Source: Inhella proteolytica (GTDB lineage: Bacteria; Pseudomonadota; Gammaproteobacteria; Burkholderiales; Burkholderiaceae_C). Taken from it: a stretch of 43,750 nucleotides of DNA. Every line of letters begins with the position of its first letter. Position 1 is the first letter of the stretch. Shown in pieces: positions 14,950 through 23,271 of the stretch. The stretch is from positions 1 to 43,750 of the forward strand of contig NZ_JAEDAK010000025.1 of assembly GCF_016093275.1 (NCBI RefSeq). The letters run 5' to 3'. Made by a program: the position numbers and the translations under genes. Under the pieces are notes generated by a model that saw only the letters and a program-made list of their open reading frames with translations, was not told the DNA's origin and did not search any database.

Positions 14950-14978
14950 GGTCGATGGCTGGACTGTGAGCCTCGACC
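14950..14978 (-). promoter_or_regulatory. Conserved 5' leader element, peptide cassette 4
   Basis: The shared 18-mer is at 14951-14968, flanked by GGTCGA (14950-14955) and TCGACC (14973-14978), 26 bases before the start codon. Confidence 0.5.
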
Positions 14979-15053
14979 GCCCCAGCAACCAGCGCCTTGC
15001 GGCGAAGCGACGCCGGGGCCGGATGAACTGCAGCCCGGGGCGCTGAACGGCAG

Positions 15054-15083
15054 AAAAGAAAACGCCCGCACGGGGCGGGCGTT
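15054..15083 (-). terminator. Intrinsic terminator downstream of the oxidoreductase gene
   Basis: AACGCCCGC (15061-15069) pairs with GCGGGCGTT (15075-15083), loop ACGGG. On the minus strand it is followed by TTCTTTTC. It lies about 170 bases past the oxidoreductase stop and ahead of peptide cassette 4. Confidence 0.85.
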
Positions 15084-15114
15084 TCGCGCTCAGGGGGCTT
15101 GTCCAGCCCGGCCC

Positions 15115-15258
15115 CTAGATGGGTCCAGTCCTTCGGCGCGCGTCACCGGGTCCTCAGGACCTCGCTCGGTCGCGACTCGCCCAGCTTGGCCCCCCTAGAT
15201 GGGTCCAGTCCTTCGTCGCGCGTCACCGGGTCCTCAGGACCCGGCTCGGTCGCGACTC
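15115..15258. repeat. Tandem direct repeat, period 80 bp, about 1.8 copies
   Basis: CTAGATGGGTCCAGTCCTTC begins at 15115 and again at 15195, and the copies match at about 60 of 64 positions. The second copy contains a perfect 9-bp inverted repeat, CCGGGTCCT (15226-15234) with AGGACCCGG (15236-15244), and a GTCGCGAC palindrome core; its end runs into the oxidoreductase stop codon (15257-15259). Function unknown; it could be a REP-like or species-specific dispersed element. Confidence 0.8.
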
Positions 15259-18200
15259 AGCCATTCCACTGGGCCAGCAGGCGCTCCCACTTGGGCATCA
15301 CGGCCTTCACGTGACGCTCCTTCACATGGCCATAGCCACGGATGTCTTCCGGCAGGCGCGCCAGTTCCACCGCCTGCTCCAGGTTGGCCACGCTGAGCTT
15401 GGCCAGCAGCGCGTCGACCATCTTCTTGTAGCGCTGGATCAGCTCGCGCTCCATGCGGCGCTCTTCGGTGTAGCCGAACACGTCCAGCGCCGTGCCGCGC
15501 AGGCCCTTGAGCTTGGCCAACACCGCGAAGGCCGGGCGCACCCAGGCGCCGAAGGGCTGCTTGACCAGTTCGCCCTTGTCGTTCTTTTTGGCGAACAGCG
15601 GCGGGGCCAGGTGGTGCACCAGCTTGTAGTCGCCCTCGAACTGCGCGGCCACCTTGGCCGTGAAGCTCGGGTCGGTGTGCAGGCGGGCCACCTCGTACTC
15701 GTCCTTGTAGGCCATCAGCTTGAACAGGTACTTGGCCACGGCCTCGCTGAGTGCCTTGCCGGCGCCGAGCTTCTCTTCGGCGGCGCGCACCTTGTCCACC
15801 ACGGCCTTGTAGTCGGCGGCGTAGGCGGCGTTCTGGTAGCCGGTCAGGAACTCGACGCGCTTCGCGACCATCTCGTCCAGGCCGGGGCGCTTGACGATCT
15901 GGATCACCGACTCCGCGGCAAACAAGGCCTTGACCTTGGCGTAGTCGGCGGCGCAGCGGCGGCCCCATTCGAAGGCGGCCTTGTTGTTGTCGATCTGCAC
16001 GCCGTTCAGTTCAATGGCGCGCTGGATGGCGGCGTAAGAGAGCGGGATACGGCCCTGCTGCCAGGCGAAGCCCATCATCAGCGGGTTGGTGTAGATCGAA
16101 TCGCCCAGCAGCTTGACGGCCACTTCCTCGGCGTCGAACTTGCCCAGCAGCTCCTTGCCGACGGCGTTCTCCAGCGCCTGCTCGCAGGCACCCTCGGGGT
16201 GCTGCCAGTCGGGCTGCAGCACGAAGGCGGCGGTCGGGCTGCTGTGCGTGTTCAGCGCCACATAGGTGCGGCCCGGGCGCATGGTCTGCAGCGTGGCCTT
16301 GTTGGCGGCCACGATGGCGTCGCAGCCGATGATCAGATCGGCCTCGGCGGTGCCGACCTTGGTGCAGTGGATGGCGTCCTGGGTGTTGGCGATCTGGATA
16401 TGGCTCCAGGTGCTGCCGCCCTTCTGGGCCAGGCCGGCGGCGTCCTGCGTCACCACGCCCTTGCCTTCCAGATGCGCGGCCATGCCGAGCAGCTGGCCGA
16501 TGGTGATGACGCCGGTGCCGCCGACGCCGGCCACCACGATGCCCCAGGCCGTCTCGCAGCTCGGCAGGGTGGGGTGGGGCAGCTCGCCCAGCAGGGCGTT
16601 GTCGAAGGGCGAGTTCTTCTTGGCCTTGGCCTTCTTCAGCTGGCCGCCTTCCACGGTGACGAAGCTGGGGCAGAAGCCCTTCACGCAGCTCAGGTCCTGG
16701 TTGCAGCTGTTCTGGTTGATGGTGCGCTTGCGGCCGAAGTCGGTTTCCAGTGGCTCAATCGACATGCAGTTGCTCTGCACGCCGCAGTCGCCACAGCCCT
16801 CGCAGACCAGCTCGTTGATGACGACGCGCTTCTCGCTGACGGCCATCTTGCCGCGCTTGCGGCGGCGGCGCTTCTCGGTGGCGCAGGTCTGGTCGTAGAG
16901 GATGGCGGTGGTGCCGGCGATCTCGCGGAACTCGCGCTGGATGCTGTCCAGCTGGTCGCGGTGGTGCACCAGCACGCCCGGGGGCAGGGCCACGCCGGTG
17001 TACTTCTCCGGCATGTCGGTGACGATGCAGAACTTCGCCACGCCTTCGCTGATCACGCTCTGCATGATCTGCAGCACCGAGTGCCCTTCGGGGCGCTCGC
17101 CGACCTGCTGGCCGCCCGTCATGGCCACCGCGTCGTTGTAGAGGATCTTGTAGGTGATGTTCACGCCCGCGGCGATGCTCTGGCGGATGGCCAGGATGCC
17201 GCTGTGGAAGTAGGTGCCATCGCCCAGGTTCGCAAAGATGTGCTTGGCGTTGCTGAAGGGCTGCTGGCCCACCCAGGGCACGCCCTCGCCGCCCATCTGC
17301 GTGAAGGTGGCGGTGTTGCGGCCCGGCATCCAGCTCACCATGTAGTGGCAGCCGATGCCCGCCACGGCGCGCGAGCCCTCGGGGACCTTGGTGCTGGTGT
17401 TGTGCGGGCAGCCCGAGCAGAACCAGGGCACGCGGTCGGCACCGCCGGCCACTTTGAGCTCGTCGGTCAGGGCGCGGTCCTTGGCCTCGATGACGGCCAT
17501 GCGCGCATCCAGGCGCGCGGCCACGTCGGCGTCCACGCCCAGGCGCTTGAGGCGGCGGGTGATGGCGCGGGCAATGAGGGCCGGCGTCAGGTCGGCCTGG
17601 GCGCGCAGCAGCCAGCGGTCGCTGGGGTTGGGGCTGGCCCATTCGCCGCCGCTGCGGTCGCCTTCGGTTTCCTCGAACTTGCCCAGCACGTTCGGGCGCA
17701 CGTCCGGGCGCCAGCCGTACAGCTGTTCCTTGATCTGGTATTCGATGACCTGGCGCTTTTCCTCGATGACGAGGATCTCCTGCAGGCCGGTGGCGAAGTC
17801 GCGCGTGATGGTCGCTTCCAGCGGCCACACCACGTTCACCTTGTGCAGGCGGATGCCCAGGCGGCGGCAGGTTTCGTCGTCCAAACCCAGGTCGTGCAGG
17901 GCCTGGCGGGTGTCGTTGTAGGCCTTGCCGGAGGCGATCAGGCCGAGACGGTCGTGGGCGCCCTCGATGACGTTGTAGTTCAGCTTGTTGGCGCGCACGT
18001 ACGCCAGGGCCGCGTACCACTTGTAGTCCATCATCCGCGCCTCCTGGTCCAGGGGCGGGTCGGGCCAGCGGATGTGCAGGCCGCCTTGCGGCATCTCGAA
18101 GTCCTCGGGCATGAGGATCTTGACGCGGTCGGGGCTCACGTCCACCGTGGCGCCGCTCTCGACGATCTCCTGGATCGTCTTCATGCCGCTCCACAGGCCC

Positions 18201-18811
18201 GAATAGCGGCTCATGGCGAAGGCGTGCAGGCCCATGTCCAGGATGTCCTGCACCGTGGTCGGGAAGAACACCGGGAAGCCGGCGGCCTTGAACACGTGGT
18301 CGGACTGGTGCGCGGCGGTGGAGCTCTTGGCGATGTGGTCGTCACCGGCAATGGCGATCACGCCGCCATGCTTGGCCGTGCCGGCCATATTGGCGTGCTT
18401 GAACACGTCGATGCAGCGGTCCACGCCCGGGCCCTTGCCGTACCAGATGCCGTAGACGCCGTCGTACTTCTTCTCCTGCGGGTGCAGGTCCAGCTGCTGC
18501 GTGCCCCACACGGCGGTGGCGCCCAGCTCTTCGTTCACGCCCGGCTTGAAGACGACGTGGTTCTTCTCCAGGTGCTTGCGCGCGGCCCACAGGGCTTGGT
18601 CATACGTGCCCAGCGGCGAGCCGCGGTAGCCGCTGATGAAGCCGGCGGTGTTCAGGCCGTTCATCGCGTCGCGCGTGCGCTGCAGGATGGGCAGGCGCAC
18701 CAGGGCCTGCACCCCGCTCATGAAGGCACGTCCTCGCTCCAGCGCGTACTTGTCGTCCAGGGTGACGGATTCGATCGCGCGGCGGATGTGCTCGGGCAAA
18801 GGGGCGTTCAT
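15257..18811 (-). CDS. Indolepyruvate ferredoxin oxidoreductase, fused single-chain form
   Basis: An 1184-aa enzyme that oxidatively decarboxylates indolepyruvate and other aryl-pyruvates to acyl-CoA with ferredoxin, in aromatic amino acid breakdown. Domains in order: N-terminal pyruvate-oxidoreductase-like TPP domain; TPP-binding C-domain with GIGCHYMVSW (near residue 484) and GDGTYFHSG (near 532); iron-sulphur cysteines CEGCGDCGVQSNC (near 670) and further Cys in SCNQDLSCVKGFCP; gamma-type domain from GVGGTGVITIGQ (near 762); and a C-terminal DUF6537-like region. Proteobacteria commonly have this alpha-gamma fusion instead of separate IorA and IorB. The start at 18811 (MNAPLPEHIRRA) has AGGAG upstream; the open frame continues into the divergent Lrp gene but is not coding there. 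Regulation by that Lrp-type protein is likely. Confidence 0.93.
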   Translation of the reverse strand: MNAPLPEHIRRAIESVTLDDKYALERGRAFMSGVQALVRLPILQRTRDAMNGLNTAGFISGYRGSPLGTYDQALWAARKHLEKNHVVFKPGVNEELGATAVWGTQQLDLHPQEKKYDGVYGIWYGKGPGVDRCIDVFKHANMAGTAKHGGVIAIAGDDHIAKSSTAAHQSDHVFKAAGFPVFFPTTVQDILDMGLHAFAMSRYSGLWSGMKTIQEIVESGATVDVSPDRVKILMPEDFEMPQGGLHIRWPDPPLDQEARMMDYKWYAALAYVRANKLNYNVIEGAHDRLGLIASGKAYNDTRQALHDLGLDDETCRRLGIRLHKVNVVWPLEATITRDFATGLQEILVIEEKRQVIEYQIKEQLYGWRPDVRPNVLGKFEETEGDRSGGEWASPNPSDRWLLRAQADLTPALIARAITRRLKRLGVDADVAARLDARMAVIEAKDRALTDELKVAGGADRVPWFCSGCPHNTSTKVPEGSRAVAGIGCHYMVSWMPGRNTATFTQMGGEGVPWVGQQPFSNAKHIFANLGDGTYFHSGILAIRQSIAAGVNITYKILYNDAVAMTGGQQVGERPEGHSVLQIMQSVISEGVAKFCIVTDMPEKYTGVALPPGVLVHHRDQLDSIQREFREIAGTTAILYDQTCATEKRRRRKRGKMAVSEKRVVINELVCEGCGDCGVQSNCMSIEPLETDFGRKRTINQNSCNQDLSCVKGFCPSFVTVEGGQLKKAKAKKNSPFDNALLGELPHPTLPSCETAWGIVVAGVGGTGVITIGQLLGMAAHLEGKGVVTQDAAGLAQKGGSTWSHIQIANTQDAIHCTKVGTAEADLIIGCDAIVAANKATLQTMRPGRTYVALNTHSSPTAAFVLQPDWQHPEGACEQALENAVGKELLGKFDAEEVAVKLLGDSIYTNPLMMGFAWQQGRIPLSYAAIQRAIELNGVQIDNNKAAFEWGRRCAADYAKVKALFAAESVIQIVKRPGLDEMVAKRVEFLTGYQNAAYAADYKAVVDKVRAAEEKLGAGKALSEAVAKYLFKLMAYKDEYEVARLHTDPSFTAKVAAQFEGDYKLVHHLAPPLFAKKNDKGELVKQPFGAWVRPAFAVLAKLKGLRGTALDVFGYTEERRMERELIQRYKKMVDALLAKLSVANLEQAVELARLPEDIRGYGHVKERHVKAVMPKWERLLAQWNG

Positions 18812-18975
18812 GGGTGGAAGCTCCTGAGGCGGGGGCCAGGGTTGGGGAAGTGTGCGCCGCAGGGCCTGCGGCAGGGGGCGGGCAAGCCCTTGTGGGGCCA
18901 TTCCGGGCAGCCGGCCAGTGTAAGAACGAAGCCCGGATCGATGTTTGCGAACTTTGCCGGTGAAACGGCTGTTTG

Positions 18976-18990
18976 AGCAAGAATCTTGCT
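18976..18990. promoter_or_regulatory. 15-bp palindrome, candidate Lrp/AsnC operator
   Basis: AGCAAGA (18976-18982), a central A, then TCTTGCT (18984-18990): a perfect 7-bp inverted repeat of the 15-bp size usual for Lrp/AsnC sites. It sits 23 bases before the Lrp gene start, in the 202-base region shared with the divergent oxidoreductase gene. Confidence 0.55.
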
Positions 18991-19013
18991 GTCGATACCG
19001 ATTGGTGGAAACC

Positions 19014-19583
19014 ATGGCTGAAGCAAAACCGCCCCGCACGAAAGACCCGCGCCGAGCCATCGCTGCCGCCAAGGCCGCGGCGGAGGCCCAGGAAGAGCGC
19101 GGTGGCGAGGGCCTGGACCGCTATGACATCGCCATCCTGGCCGCGCTGCAGCAGGACGCGCGCCTGACCAATGCCGAGCTGGCTGCGCGCATCGGCCTAT
19201 CCGCCGCCCCCACCTGGCGGCGCGTGCGCTGGCTGGAGGAGCAGGGCTTCATCACCGGCTACCGCGCCGAAATCGACCGCCGCCGCATCGGCCTGGGCGT
19301 GCTGGCCTTCGTCAAGGTGGACGCCGACCGCAACAATGCCGCCGCCACGCGCCAACTGGAAGCCGCCTTGCGGGCCCTGCCCGAGGTCATCAGCTGTCAC
19401 TACATCAGTGGCGCCGGCACCTTCGAGCTGCAGGTCGTGGCCACGGACCTGGACGCCTTCAGCCGTTTCACGCTCGACACCCTGCTGGTGCTGCCGAACG
19501 TTGGCGACGTGCACACCAGCTTCTCCCTCGGGGAGGTGAAGGCTGCGGGGGCCCTGCCTTTGGGGCACCTGCAGCTGCGCTGA
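19014..19583 (+). CDS. Lrp/AsnC-family transcriptional regulator
   Basis: A 189-aa regulator. After a charged N-terminal tail of about 35 residues comes the AsnC-type helix-turn-helix (LDRYDIAILAALQQDARLTN, AELAARIGLSAAPTWRRVRW LEE) and the RAM ligand-binding domain (FVKVDADRN, LPEVISCHYISGAGTFELQV, LPNVGDVHTSFSLGEVK). The start ATG at 19014 follows the candidate operator closely; an earlier in-frame ATG at 18945 would overlap the operator and is less likely. These regulators sense amino acids. The divergent position next to the indolepyruvate oxidoreductase suggests control of that gene and of itself in response to an aromatic amino acid (inference). Confidence 0.92.
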   Translation: MAEAKPPRTKDPRRAIAAAKAAAEAQEERGGEGLDRYDIAILAALQQDARLTNAELAARIGLSAAPTWRRVRWLEEQGFITGYRAEIDRRRIGLGVLAFVKVDADRNNAAATRQLEAALRALPEVISCHYISGAGTFELQVVATDLDAFSRFTLDTLLVLPNVGDVHTSFSLGEVKAAGALPLGHLQLR

Positions 19584-19598
19584 TACGCTGCCGGGCCG

Positions 19599-20723
19599 AT
19601 GAGCCCCAAGCGCCGCCAGACCGACAAGCCCCAGCCCCTGGAGGGCCTGCTGGGGCGCGAGCCCAAGTTGCGCCAGCGCATGGCGCAGCAGCTGCTCTCC
19701 TTCGGCCTGGTGCTGGCCAACAGCCTGATGCTGGGTTACGCCGTGCTGCTCGCGCGCACCCCACTGGGCTGGTGGCTGCTCTGGGTGGGCCTGGCGCTGA
19801 CGGTGCAGCTGGGCATCAGCCTGGCGGTACGCCTGGGCTGGACGGCGCGCCTGCCCGACCCCTCGCTGGCTTCCACGCAGATCGGCCTGATGCTGCTGCT
19901 GGGCGCGGCGGCCTACCCGCTCTCCGGCCCGCTGCGCGGCTTGGTGGTGCCGATGATGATGCTGACCCTGGCCTTCGGCATGTTCGCGCCCTCCGGCCGG
20001 GCCATGCTGCGGCTCAATGCCCTGGGCCTGGCGCTGATTCTTTCCGCCATGGCCTTTGACTTCTGGGTCTGGCCCGGCCGCGGCCAGCCGGCCGAGACCG
20101 TCGGCCATGCGCTCTTCGCCATGGTCTGCTTCCCTGGCCTGGGCCTGCTGCTGCTGCGCATGGCGCGCCTGCGCGAGCGCCAGCGTGAGCAGCGCCAGGC
20201 GCTGAACGAGGCGCTCACGCGCATCAACCGCCTGGCCACGCGCGACGACCTCACCGGCCTCTACAACCGCCGCCACGGCAAGCATGTGTTGCAGCAGGCC
20301 CTGCAGCGCCAGAAGCGCAAGCCCACCGGCCTGCTGGCCGTGCTGCTGGACCTGGACCACTTCAAGAAGATCAACGACACCAAGGGACATGCGGCCGGTG
20401 ACGCCGTGCTGCGCTGCTTCGCCAAGGCCCTGCACCAGAGCCTGCGCAAGGGCGACACCGCGGTGCGCTGGGGCGGCGAGGAGTTCGTGGTGGTGCTGGA
20501 GCCCACCGCCAGCGAGGGCTTGCTGGCCTGGGTGGCGCGGCTGAAACTGGCCATCGAGCGCCAGCCCCTGGTGACGGAACGCCCCGAGCTGCGCTTCACC
20601 TTCAGCGGTGGCGCCGCCTTCTGGCGCCCGGGCGAGACCCTGGAGCAGTGGCTGGAGCGGGCCGACGCCGCGCTCTACCGCGCCAAGGCCGAGGGACGCG
20701 ATCGCGTCATCGAGGCCTCATGA
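19599..20723 (+). CDS. Membrane diguanylate cyclase 1 (GGDEF)
   Basis: A 374-aa protein with about five to six hydrophobic helices (residues 33-187), a short coiled coil (188-212) and a GGDEF domain starting RDDLTGLYNRRH. The active-site signature GGEEF is at 292-296, and the inhibitory I-site RKGD (283-286) lies the expected five residues before it, so the enzyme should make cyclic di-GMP from GTP and be feedback-inhibited. The membrane part is not a named sensor domain I can recognise. It starts 15 bases after the Lrp gene and is directly coupled to a second, homologous cyclase. Confidence 0.93.
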   Translation: MSPKRRQTDKPQPLEGLLGREPKLRQRMAQQLLSFGLVLANSLMLGYAVLLARTPLGWWLLWVGLALTVQLGISLAVRLGWTARLPDPSLASTQIGLMLLLGAAAYPLSGPLRGLVVPMMMLTLAFGMFAPSGRAMLRLNALGLALILSAMAFDFWVWPGRGQPAETVGHALFAMVCFPGLGLLLLRMARLRERQREQRQALNEALTRINRLATRDDLTGLYNRRHGKHVLQQALQRQKRKPTGLLAVLLDLDHFKKINDTKGHAAGDAVLRCFAKALHQSLRKGDTAVRWGGEEFVVVLEPTASEGLLAWVARLKLAIERQPLVTERPELRFTFSGGAAFWRPGETLEQWLERADAALYRAKAEGRDRVIEAS

Positions 20724-21814
20724 AACGGCTCGCAGACGCCTTGCTGGGCCTGGAGCCCAAGCTGCGTCTGCGCGCCAGCCAGCAGCTCTTCGCCACGCTG
20801 CTGTTCCTGGGCTGCATCCTCATCCTGCATTACGCCGCCACGCTCAGTGGCGCGCCGCGCGGCCTGGTCTGGGCCTGGACGGTGCTGAGCATCGGCGCGC
20901 AGCTGCTGTTCTATGGCCTGGTGCGCAGCGGCTGGTCGGCGCGCACGGCCGAGCCCTCGCTGACGGTGCCGCAGATCGTCGTGGCCCAGGCCGCCGCCGC
21001 GGCGGCCTATCCCTTGAGCGGACCCCTGAGCCCGCTGGTGCTGCCCATCAGCATGCTGATCCTGGTGTTCGGCATGTTCCGCCTGAGCGGCGCGGCGGCG
21101 GTGCGTCTGGCCTGGCTGAGCCTGGCGATGCTGAGCGGCGCCATGGCGCTGGCGGTCTGGGTCTGGCCGCGTGATGTCGCCCTGCCGCTCGTCATCGGCC
21201 ACTGGATGATGGCCCTGGTCACCTTCCCGGGCGTGGCCATCCTCACCGGGCGCATCTCCACCATGCGGCACCGCCTGCGCGAACAGCGCGAGCAGCTGAA
21301 CCAGGCGCTGGCGCGCATCGAGGAGCTGGCCACGCGCGACGCGCTGACCGGGCTCTACAACCGCCGCCATGCCCAGAGCCTGCTGGAGCAGGCCTGGCAG
21401 CGCCGCCAGCGTGGCGGCAGCCCCTTCTGCGTGGCCCTGATCGACCTGGACCACTTCAAGCGCGTCAACGACTACCACGGCCATGCCGCCGGCGACGCCG
21501 TGCTCTGCGCCTTCGCGCACTGCGCCGAACAGGGCCTGCGCACCACCGACACCCTGGCCCGCTGGGGCGGCGAGGAGTTCCTGCTGCTGCTCGACCACAC
21601 CGACACCTTCGGCGCCCTGCAGGTGCTGGAGCGCATGCAGGCCGCCGTGGCCCAGCTGCTGGTGCCGGTGGGCGAGGAGCTGCTGCGCGTGGGTTTTTCC
21701 GCCGGCCTGGCCGCCAGCCAGCCGGACGAGACCCTGCCCAAGATGCTGGAACGCGCCGACCAGGCGCTCTACCGCGCCAAGGCCGAGGGCCGCGGGCGGG
21801 TGGTGAGGGTTTGA
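20720..21814 (+). CDS. Membrane diguanylate cyclase 2 (GGDEF), tandem paralogue
   Basis: A 364-aa paralogue of the preceding cyclase; the two share the opening pattern LLG-x-EPKLR-x-R and the motif AYPLSGPL in the membrane part, so they come from a tandem duplication. GGEEF is at 283-287 and the I-site RTTD at 274-277, both intact. The ATG at 20720 overlaps the upstream stop as ATGA, so translation is coupled. Both products probably sit in the inner membrane and raise cyclic di-GMP, perhaps in answer to related signals. Confidence 0.93.
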   Translation: MKRLADALLGLEPKLRLRASQQLFATLLFLGCILILHYAATLSGAPRGLVWAWTVLSIGAQLLFYGLVRSGWSARTAEPSLTVPQIVVAQAAAAAAYPLSGPLSPLVLPISMLILVFGMFRLSGAAAVRLAWLSLAMLSGAMALAVWVWPRDVALPLVIGHWMMALVTFPGVAILTGRISTMRHRLREQREQLNQALARIEELATRDALTGLYNRRHAQSLLEQAWQRRQRGGSPFCVALIDLDHFKRVNDYHGHAAGDAVLCAFAHCAEQGLRTTDTLARWGGEEFLLLLDHTDTFGALQVLERMQAAVAQLLVPVGEELLRVGFSAGLAASQPDETLPKMLERADQALYRAKAEGRGRVVRV

Positions 21815-21822
21815 ATCCAAGC

Positions 21823-22701
21823 ATGAGTACCGCCGCCCTGCCACCCCGCCACGCCTTGCTGGCCCTCTCGGTCGTTGCCATCTGGGGCAGCAACTTCGTC
21901 GTCATGAAGTGGGCGCTGGCCGCCTTCAGCCCGGTCTGGCTGGCGGCCCTGCGCTTCAGCCTGGCCGCACTGCCCCTGCTGTGGATCGCCCGCCCGGCCG
22001 CGCCCTGGCGCATCCTGGCCGGCTACGGCCTGCTGATCGGCGTCGGCCAGTTCGGCCTGCTGTTCTGGGCGCTGCAGAGCGCCATCTCGCCCGGCATGGC
22101 CTCGCTGGTGGTGCAGAGCCAGGTCTTCCTGACCCTGCTGCTGGCCCTGCTGCTGCGCGGCCAGCGCCTGCGCGCCATCCAGGGCCTGGCGCTGGCGCTG
22201 GCGGCCAGCGGCATCGGCTGGATCGCCTGGCAGCTCGACGGTTCCGCCAGCCCGCTCGGCCTGGCCCTGGTGCTGGCCGCGGCCTTGAGCTGGGCCATCG
22301 CCAATCTGGTGGGCCAGGCGGCCGGCAAGGTGGACATGCTCGGCTTCATGGTCTGGAGCAGCGCCTGCGCCGCGCCGGCCCTGATCGCCCTGGCCTTGAT
22401 CTTCGAAGGCCCGCAGGCGCTGGTGAAGGGCGTGCAGGCCGCGCACTGGGACAGCTGGCTGGCCGTGCTCTGGCAGGCCGTGGGCAACACCCTGTACGGC
22501 TACGGCGTCTGGGGCTGGCTGCTGGCGCGCCATGCGGCCGTGCAGGTCGTGCCCATGGCCCTGCTGGTGCCGGTGTTCGGCATGGGCTGCTCGGCCTGGT
22601 GGCTGGGCGAGAGCCTGGCGGCCTGGAAGCTGCAGGGCGCGGCGCTCGTCATGGTGGGCTTGGGCCTCAATCTGTGGAGCCAGTGGAGGGCCTCGCGATG
22701 A
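21823..22701 (+). CDS. eamA: EamA/YdeD-type metabolite exporter
   Basis: A 292-aa inner-membrane protein with ten hydrophobic helices arranged as two EamA repeats. Its pattern is close to E. coli EamA (YdeD), which exports cysteine and O-acetylserine: AIWGSNFVVMKWAL, LAALRFSLAALPLLWI, GMASLVVQSQVFLTLLLA, YGYGVWGWLLAR and VPMALLVPVFGMG all have clear counterparts. The ATG at 21823 was chosen; a TTG at 21811 overlapping the cyclase stop is possible. The actual substrate here is unproven. The gene ends in an ATGA overlap with a secreted protein gene. Confidence 0.85.
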   Translation: MSTAALPPRHALLALSVVAIWGSNFVVMKWALAAFSPVWLAALRFSLAALPLLWIARPAAPWRILAGYGLLIGVGQFGLLFWALQSAISPGMASLVVQSQVFLTLLLALLLRGQRLRAIQGLALALAASGIGWIAWQLDGSASPLGLALVLAAALSWAIANLVGQAAGKVDMLGFMVWSSACAAPALIALALIFEGPQALVKGVQAAHWDSWLAVLWQAVGNTLYGYGVWGWLLARHAAVQVVPMALLVPVFGMGCSAWWLGESLAAWKLQGAALVMVGLGLNLWSQWRASR

Positions 22702-23261
22702 AGCGGCGCGGCCTGATGCTGCTCCTGGCGGCGCCGGCCTGGGCCGGCGACTTGCCGCCCGTCTACGAGCTGGAGCTGCGCTGGGTCGAATGGGGCCGCA
22801 GCTCGGGTGGCTTGAGCACCGCCCAACCCCCCGCCCAGGGCCTGAGCACCACGACGCCCGGCATCCCCACCCTGGGCCCGGGCCTGCGCGTGCAGGCCGG
22901 CGCCACCGCCGAATGGGAGCTGGAACACCCCGGCGCAGGCTGGCAATGGCTGCAACTGCGCCAGGGCGGCGCCCGCATCCAGTGGAACGCCGCCCAGCCG
23001 CAGCCCTGGCGATTGCGCTTCACCCCCACGCCGCGCGGCCAGGCCGTGCAGCTGGCGCTGGAGTTTCAGCAACCCGAAGGCTCCGGCGGCCGCCAGCTCT
23101 GGCGCAGCCAGCTCACCGTGCGGCCCGAGCACTGGGTGGTGCTGGCGCGCAGCGGCATGGCCCAGCCCCCGCTGCCGCCGGGTCAGCTCAGCACCCTGGC
23201 CCTGGGCCCGCAGCGCGAGCTGCAGATCCGCCTGCGCCAGATCCTCGATCCCTCGGAGTGA
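22698..23261 (+). CDS. Secreted protein of unknown function
   Basis: A 187-aa protein that I do not recognise. It has a short signal peptide ([17 protein letters not shown]) and a mature part rich in predicted beta strands ([71 protein letters not shown]), which suggests a small beta-sandwich periplasmic domain. Its start overlaps the stop of the EamA-type exporter gene as ATGA, so the two are translationally coupled and may work together. Confidence 0.75.
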   Translation: MKRRGLMLLLAAPAWAGDLPPVYELELRWVEWGRSSGGLSTAQPPAQGLSTTTPGIPTLGPGLRVQAGATAEWELEHPGAGWQWLQLRQGGARIQWNAAQPQPWRLRFTPTPRGQAVQLALEFQQPEGSGGRQLWRSQLTVRPEHWVVLARSGMAQPPLPPGQLSTLALGPQRELQIRLRQILDPSE

Positions 23262-23271
23262 AGCAGAACCC

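Larger units (their letters stand above)
14925..15256. other. Gene-free stretch: cassette 4 leader, terminator, tandem repeat
   Basis: This 332-base stretch holds the leader of peptide copy 4 (14950-14978), the terminator of the oxidoreductase gene (15054-15083) and an 80-base tandem repeat (15115-15258). No credible coding frame is present. Confidence 0.7.

Noticed and set aside
15115-15258. CRISPR-like repeats
   Set aside because: Only two contiguous 80-base units, no spacers of regular size and no cas genes.
15119-18976. A 1,285-codon open frame on the plus strand opposite the indolepyruvate oxidoreductase gene
   Set aside because: It is a mirror of the real gene's codon bias at 70% G+C, has low-complexity Gly/Ala/His/Gln composition and no recognisable domain.
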